Shown: piece by piece, positions 57,914-64,000 of the stretch | Position numbering within the stretch: position 1 is the first letter of the stretch | Layout: the number at the start of each line of letters is the position of its first letter | Assembly (NCBI GenBank): GCA_019973155.2 | Contig: BPQB01000016.1 | Location: 434,001-498,000, forward strand | DNA: 64,000 bases | Direction: 5' to 3' | DNA from: Phanerochaete sordida | Taxonomy: Eukaryota > Basidiomycota > Agaricomycetes > Polyporales > Phanerochaetaceae | The notes under the pieces: model-generated | What the model saw: only the letters and a program-made list of their open reading frames with translations | The model's database searches: none | What the model was told of the DNA's origin: nothing | Program-made: the position numbers and the translations under genes

Positions 57914-59027
57914 GGCCCACCAGACCCAGCATATGTGATATAGGAATCCAGATGGCTATGTGCGATGTCAGCCCCTAGGCAGAGATTTCGCGGAGTGAAC
58001 GGAGAAGCGCACTATGCAGAAAAGGCCTTTGTGAGGCTGTCCTCCGCAGCTTGAGACATAGGATTGTGATTTGGCAGATTGTAGATTAGAATGCGTGTGC
58101 ACCCAAGAGTCTGCAATATCCACGACGAATGTCAGTTTGAACGGGCCCTTGAGGAAGATGACACATACATTGAACTGAGAGATCCGAGGGCAATAGATAG
58201 TAGCAGCTACGGTAGGGCATAGCTCTATATATACCATATGTAACAAAAGCCCCCGAGAGGCGACCTGTACATAACGGAGTTCTCTGCTACTTCACCGTCG
58301 CATACATTGCCACGTCGTAGCATCTATCTTTCTTCTGCAGCTTCCATCTTTCGTTATAGCCTCCGTCAGCTGGTTCAAAAATAGTGCACACCAGTACAGC
58401 ACCAGTAAGCTCTTGACGTACCGTTCACGCTCCTTTCTTGCAGTGACGTCCGCCGTCTTAAGCTCATGCTAGCCAATTTACAGCTGTGTATAGCATTGGA
58501 GTAGTAGACATATATCTGACAAGCACAATTTCCTTGCTTGGCAAATCGCACCCAAGGTTCTTTTATGCTCGTAGCGTTGAGATAACATCACATAAAGGCT
58601 TGAGAACTCAGGGTGGGTCTTCAGGTCTGCAAAGGCTTCCGTCATCTTACTGATGGTTCCTATCGAGCCTTGCGAACAGCTTTGGCCGCAGCAAGCTATC
58701 TGAGCACTCGCACCAGGAACATTATTCCCACTCCCCACATTGTGGAGTTGCGTTCTCGCAGCGATCAACGCTCGCTTGCAATATAGCGTCACAAAATCTC
58801 ACGCATCGTCTACCAGGGGCGGGTCAACAAGTATGATATCATGCACACATGAGAATACAGCTCACATATATGGCTAGAAGCCTATACACTGCAGCCGCAG
58901 GCTGACCCACGCTGACCCACTGTATGATGAATCCCTTCATCACATACCTAGGTGCACACGCCTAAACTGCCTGGTCACTTCCAGCAGCACTCATCACCAT
59001 GGACAAGATTAATGAGCCTATGCGCCG
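57914..59027. other. Intergenic region, no gene seen
   Basis: About 1.1 kb upstream of DUF6533-C. The unresolved first exon of that gene may lie at the left end. No other coding signal is recognised. Confidence 0.4.
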
Positions 59028-59200
59028 CTCCGTGCCTCGGCAGCATCGGTCAGACGTTCGTGCACGACGACGGACCCGATCTCGAGGCCAAGTCGGAGAA
59101 GCTTCTTATGGAGGACATCGACTCGCTCACTGTGTACTTCGCGTCAGGTACCGACATCACGGGAGCACCGCCCGGAGGAGCTGGGGAGCCGAGAACATAG
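59028..59200 (+). pseudogene. Isolated DUF6533 C-terminal fragment
   Basis: A plus-strand frame with I-G-Q-T-F-V-H-D-D-G-P-D-L-E-A and E-D-I-D-S-L aligns with the C-terminal tail of DUF6533-D on the opposite strand (I-G-N-I-G-E-E-L-V-H-G-D-A-P-D). Nothing recognisable of the rest of the gene precedes it. I infer a broken inverted fragment. Confidence 0.55.
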
Positions 59201-60191
59201 AGATGGGGCTTTTGATCCAAGCTCAGAGGCGGATGGCGTTATGGCACTACTGGCCAAGTATCTCGGGTTTAGTCTCAGCAGGAGCTCAAATATGTGTGTA
59301 TTCGCGTGCTGTAGCCTTTCAGTCCACACTGATTCGCTGCAGTGCTACCCTCGGCTCTGTCGATGCCCACGAAACGGGCTGCGGCGGGCAGACTGCGCAC
59401 GCGACGCAACATCGCAAGGGACGATCTGCGCCGATCTCGGGCCCCGCGTGGACGAGGCCAGGAGATCTGCCGGGGGCGACCGAGCTTTGATGCCGCGTGC
59501 GGCGTGCGGCGCTCGAGAAGGGTGCCTATCACTGGCCGCACGCGTCCGCGGGACGATGTCCTGCGTGGCGCACACGCAGAACTGATGCAACATCTCCGCG
59601 ATCGCATACGAAACGGATGAGGTGCACAGGGCGCGCGGGGCAGCAGTCCGCCCCGCGACCGCAGAGCTGATGGCTGGGAAGGTGCGGAAAGAAGGCGTGT
59701 TATCGCCAACGCCGGCGAGGGGACAGCTTCGCTGAGAGAAGTCGTGCATGCAGGGGCCGAAGCATGTTAGAGCAGGAGATGGACGGACAAGATGGAAGAG
59801 GAGAAAGCGCGGCGCTGGCAATGAATCTTGCTGCGAGGCTGTGCAGGGTGCAGTTCGGCGGCAATGGGGAAGGAGCGAATTGCAATAAAACCGATTTGTA
59901 GCGGTGGCATAGGAACAGAGGAGGTCGCGTACGAGCAGAACCGCTGCTAGCGGGGACGAAACTTAGGTATCGTCTGGCGTGGATATTTCCTCGATTATTC
60001 CTTCTGCTTCAGATCATCTCTATAACGGTGATCGAGGAGAGCTGTAGACGGCCGACCGCGATCTGCGCAGCGGGCAGGAAAATCTTCCAGTGCCAGCTGA
60101 TAGGCAGCAGCGCGCAGCGCTCCACATATCTGGGCTCCTGATAAGATGATACCCCGAACCACCTTGTTAACACGGCCTTTCACCACCGTGC
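59201..60191. other. Spacer between DUF6533 remnants
   Basis: About 1 kb with GC-biased frames on both strands (the longest minus frame is at 59345-59821) but no family motif. I call no gene. Confidence 0.4.
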
Positions 60192-61640
60192 TCAAACACA
60201 CATACGGACCTCGATGTCCCCCGGCCCTCTGCATGGGCTGCGCTCAGTTTCGGCACTCAACGCAGAGCCGTCGGCCAGGGAGTTGAGATCCCCCACGAGG
60301 AGCTCCTCGGCCTCGTCCTCGGGGTCGGGCGCGTCGCCATGCACGAGCTCCTCGCCGATATTCCCGATGAACGCCAGCGTCTGGAAGCTCATCGTCGAGA
60401 GCGTGCCGGACGGAGCCAGGTCGGGTCCGGGGGCGCGTCCGCGCCGCTGGGCGTGAGCGTGCGCAGGTTGATGATGAAGTGGTTCATTAGTACGGACGGC
60501 TGCGCCGCCGGTGTCAGCGTGCGGCCCGGCGAGCGTGAGGTGCAGACGTACCAGGATCTAGGCGAGGGACGCCATCGGTGATGCGATCTGTGGGTTGAGC
60601 GCAGTCAGCAAACGGCTCAGGAGCGGCGAGGCTTGAAGGCGTACGGTGTTGAATGCGATGATATCGGCGACGTTGATCGCAAGCATGAGGCTGCCCGTGT
60701 GTCAGAAGAAGTCTCTCCTGAGACAAGGGAGATTCATACAAGAAGTACAAAGTGCCTGCGTCGAACAGCGTCAGCTGAGGAGCAATGAGACATGCCACAG
60801 ACAGACACACCGTCGCGGATCAGGCAGCGCGACAGTGACATCTGCATTTTTAGCTTGCGCGCGGTGTGGAATTGGCGGAACGTCTGGAGCCACGTTAGGA
60901 CGAGGACGAGCGAGTCCATCGCGAGCAACCACGACCGCGAGACGTGGAGCACTGAAGAACTTCAGCATGGTATCAGATGGCATCTACAAGGCCGACGTAC
61001 ATCTGCAGCGGTAGTTAGCATCGCGATGTATCTAGAGAGCATAGTGGCAGACGGACATGATGAGCTGGGCGTCGGGAAGCGCAAGCGTCTTGGCGCCGCC
61101 CGAGCACAGCACGAACGCGGAGGCGCTGTGAAACGCAGCTGTGTACTGGCGTGGCCAGCAGTTAGCGTTGTCCGACATCATCGGGGAGGGCATGGCGTAC
61201 AAGGTTTAATGCCGCGGGCACGAGCCAAGGCAAGAGCACCAGGACCGCAAGCACGTAGTTGCTGCGCCAGAACGCAAAGATGCGCAGCGCAGAGAACACT
61301 GCGCGGTCTTCAGCTCATCGCGGAACAAAGATACGAAGCAAAAGCGCGCACCGGCAGCCGCACGAACGACACCGAGCTGAGGACCTGGCTCACCCAGAAG
61401 ACTGCGACGCAGTGCCTGTGGCAGAACCTAACTTTAGTGTGTGCGCGGCGCATGGAGATGGGAAGGGATAAGCGCACCCATTGTGTACGATAGAGGCAGC
61501 GTGTGTGACCACAATCGCGACCATCGTCCAGCGGTCAAGAACGGGGCCGTCGTGGCGGTGAAGGGGCGCCGCCACGCGTCCTCGGCATCGCTCGGGAGAG
61601 TGACAACGTAGTCGTAGATGGCGAGCGCTGCGGCGCGTCA
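60192..61640 (-). pseudogene. DUF6533-family pseudogene D
   Basis: All main family segments survive: L-A-I-Y-D-Y-V-V-T-L-P (near 61610), S-A-L-R-I-F-A-F-W-R-S-N-Y, L-P-W-L-V-P-A-A-L-N-L, R-C-L-I-R-D-G, T-L-Y-F, M-L-A-I-N-V-A-D-I, N-H-F-I-I-N-L-R and I-G-N-I-G-E-E-L. They are broken by a frameshift near 61560 (after F-T-A-T-T-A-P-F-L), a stop where paralogues have Gln in the A-Q-I motif (near 60560), and a frame change near 60410. Three independent lesions argue for a pseudogene rather than sequencing error. The 5' end is approximate. Confidence 0.75.
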
Positions 61641-62592
61641 GATGGTGCGTACTGAGAAGAAGACCAGATTACGCAACGGACGCCGACCAGACCAGGCACG
61701 CATATGCCTCGCTGCGGGTCTCGTCAGCAGGAGAGTTATGGTTCGACACGCATTAGAAGACACGACGTACCTCGCCTGGGCCTGTTGCAGCGCAGAGTTG
61801 GGCATGCTTGTCTCCATTTTTTGCTGCTGGACAAGGACATGTCCAAGATGGAGAGAGGGCTGCCCGCCCGAGCATATATGCCTTGAAGGGTAGCCTCCCC
61901 ATGCGACGCCCGCAGAATCGTGGCTTGACAATGAAGAGGCGGTGGCGGGCACGCCGCGAGGAGGGCTCGTGAGCGTGTCTGGAGCAAGGCTTGCTATGGC
62001 ATAAGGGCGGGATTCCGCCTTTCCAGGTCATGATTCCCTGGAGTCCCATTTGCACCATATGCAGAGCAAAGGGAGGCGACGTGACGTCGCGCCAGGCGTA
62101 TTGGTGCAGCAATCAGGGGAGGCGCCGCTAGGTCTTCGGCGATTGGCGGCTAGGAAGCCGAGAATATCGGCCGGAAACATACCATCGGGGCGGGAAGACA
62201 GGAGATGGAAATGGGTCGCGCATGGGAAGCACGCCCGGTCTATAGGAAGGTGGAGGCCTGGAGTCCTAGGAGCCGAGAACGGGGCTGCACGCATGGCGAA
62301 GCCCGCTCAATCTTTCATACGCCACAGGCTTGGCTAAGAGTCGCTTTGCGGTGACATGAGTGAGATGGCGCAGCAGCAATACAAGGACGACGCTCACGGC
62401 GTGAGGTGCCACCTTTTCTAATCGCTGATGCGGCTTCACCCGGGTCTTCAACAGCTCCTGGCGAGGCGGTGCTTCACATGACACTCCTCATGTTCCAAAC
62501 CAAGCGGGTTGCACAGTGCGAGCCTCGGGCTTTGGATAGTGGAAAGGCAATCATCAGACAACGCTGATAGCGAGAGTTGAAGCGAGCGATAC
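61641..62592. other. Intergenic region, no gene seen
   Basis: About 950 bp. The first exon of pseudogene D may lie at the left end. Frames on both strands lack motifs. Confidence 0.4.
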
Positions 62593-63142
62593 TTACAGGT
62601 GCGTCGATATGTCAGAGCGAGTGCCACGGAAGCACGCTCGGGCATTCTTGACCAGACACATCGTAAATCGCCATTGCTGGAGATATCCGCTAGACGAAGT
62701 GTATAAACACCTGAAGCTGTACAGGACGTGTACACGAAAGTGGAGCGAACCGACACGACGGTATAACACGTGAACGCGAGCCAGTGCAACTAGATCCGCG
62801 GCTATTTCATAGATGAGTTCATAGAAGAACAACATTGTCAGCAATGTAATGAGGCCTGAGGCCCACATACTTCATCGACATCGTCAGGTGGCCAAACCTT
62901 GTGCAAATGAGGACCCGTTCAGCCTTCCAGCGCGTGTATCTTTTGCTGATGCGCTCGAGCTGCGTTCCGTATATCACAGCCTCAGCTTGAGCACGCGCCC
63001 ACCCTAGGTGTCGAGTATCGCTGTACGGCAAGCCTGGACGTCTCAGATAGTATGTTCCGCCGAAATAACTCGGAGGTTCGCGGTTGAAGGCAGGCAGAGC
63101 GAGGTGACGGTCGAGACGAAGAAGCGGCGGGCGTCTTCTCAA
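62593..63142 (-). pseudogene. Possible DUF6533-like remnant E
   Basis: The minus strand carries V-I-Y-G-T-Q-L-E-R-I then R-W-K-A-E-R-V-L-I, which loosely fits the E-x-x-x-I-W-x-R-x-W pattern of DUF6533. After a possible intron there is a hydrophobic stretch (I-T-L-L-T-M-L-F-F-Y-E-L-I-Y-E-I). No complete gene can be built and no other family motif follows. The call rests on position next to other DUF6533 copies and weak similarity. Confidence 0.3.
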
Positions 63143-63206
63143 CCTTTAAAACGGCAGTCGCGAAAACGCATATACTCAATAAACGAATAAGAAATTTGGA
63201 GCCTTA

Positions 63207-64000
63207 CACTGCGGACAAGCCAGAATTTCCTAGCGCGGGAAATGTTCCTGACTAGGGACCCGAATGGTAAAATATCCGGGTCGTTTCCCACGACATTTCT
63301 GGAGCGCTGAAAGGTAACGATTCTCGAGAATTTCGCTGGTATGTCCTGTAACTGGAAAGTCCGTGTTTGCGAGGCCAGGAAGTGGCTAGGAAACGGCCTG
63401 GAAACGCTCTAGGAAGGAAACATTGTAGCACACAGGAAATTGTAATGAAATCCATGCTTTCCCAGCCCAGTTTGGGTACAATTCCGGGTGGCAGAAAGGT
63501 GTCATTTTGGCCACATGGAAACATTGTGTAGCCCGGGACCGGAAACTGTCCGATAAGATCAAATTTCACGCCCCGTGAAACTGAAACCCTCCGGAAACTT
63601 GATTGAAATATTACATTTCGGGTCTTCAAGGCTTTCACGAGGCATGAAATTTAATCTTATCGGCGAATTTCCTGTCTCGGTGCACACGATGTTTCCGCGC
63701 TGTCGATATGATGTGTTTCCGGCACCCATAAATGTACCCAAATTGGACCGGGAAAGCATGAATTTCATTACAATTTCCAGTACGCTACAATGTTTCCTTT
63801 CTAGACCGTTTCCAGACCGTTTCCTAGCCATTTCCTGGCCTCGCAAACAGGGACTTTCCGGTTACAGGACATACTGGCGAAATTCTCGCGAATCGTTACC
63901 TTTCAGCGCTCGAGAAATGTCGCGGGAAATGGCCCGGATACTTTACCATTCGGGTCCCTAGTCAGGAACATTTCCCGCGCTAGGAAATTCTGGCTTGCCT
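63207..64000. mobile_element. Large palindromic (foldback) element, cut by window edge
   Basis: The two halves are nearly perfect inverted copies. The left arm runs from 63216 to about 63583 and the right arm from about 63629 to 63997, with an unpaired centre of about 45 bp near 63606. The left end extends to CACTG at 63207 (CACTGCGGACA), resembling the CACTGCAAACA end of the element at 54082. The right end would need about six more bases beyond the window. No protein-coding potential is convincing: frames on the two strands are mirror images of each other. It is likely a non-autonomous CACTA-like or foldback element. Confidence 0.75.

Noticed and set aside
63559..63961. Open frames of about 95-128 codons in the right-edge palindrome
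   Set aside because: The same peptides appear on both strands because the sequence is palindromic. They show no protein-family features.
1..64000. CRISPR arrays, operons, ribosome binding sites, replication origins
   Set aside because: None are expected in a eukaryotic nuclear genome, and I saw no array-like direct repeats with spacers.

Overview
This window is nuclear DNA of a filamentous basidiomycete, most probably an agaricomycete (polypore-like). The evidence is GC-rich coding sequence, many short GT-AG introns of about 50-65 bp, and families typical of that group: FunK1 kinases, DUF6533 membrane proteins, DUF3455 secreted proteins, basidiomycete P450s and fungal fucose-lectin-type propellers. 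I cannot name the species. Splice sites were read by eye and checked for phase, so models described as phase-consistent are stronger than those described as approximate.

Layout. (1) 1.4-16.1 kb is a tandem cluster of DUF3455 secreted proteins, four intact genes and one pseudogene, all on the plus strand. Two FunK1 kinase genes on the minus strand lie inside it: one full length (878 aa) and one 5'-truncated. (2) 16.2-22.6 kb is an accessory module: a DUF6533 membrane protein, a von Willebrand A (vWA) protein and a cytochrome P450. (3) 23.0-26.7 kb is a fucose-lectin-like beta-propeller gene with a long helical C-terminal part. (4) 27.6-37.7 kb is a housekeeping block: mitochondrial dihydroorotate dehydrogenase, importin Kap123, an F-box-like protein and LC8 dynein light chain. 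(5) 38.9-43.9 kb is a head-to-head inverted duplication, Dabb-BTB / BTB-Dabb, followed by a PX-domain protein at 44.3-45.1 kb. (6) 46.0-55.9 kb carries the P450 / vWA / DUF6533 module again in inverted orientation, with an extra vWA copy. (7) 56.4-64.0 kb is a decaying DUF6533 cluster ending in a large palindromic element.

Most notable observations: the P450-vWA-DUF6533 trio exists twice as an inverted segmental duplication flanking conserved single-copy genes. A 698-bp element with CACTG termini and a 3-bp CAT target duplication sits inside a coding exon of one DUF6533 gene. A palindrome of about 790 bp at the right edge begins with a related CACTG terminus. The lectin-propeller/helical architecture at 23-26.7 kb is the best candidate for an under-described effector or defence protein.

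The housekeeping genes are independent of one another. No biosynthetic cluster with a backbone enzyme is visible, so I do not propose one. The repeated co-occurrence of P450, vWA and DUF6533 may reflect shared ancestry only, not joint function.
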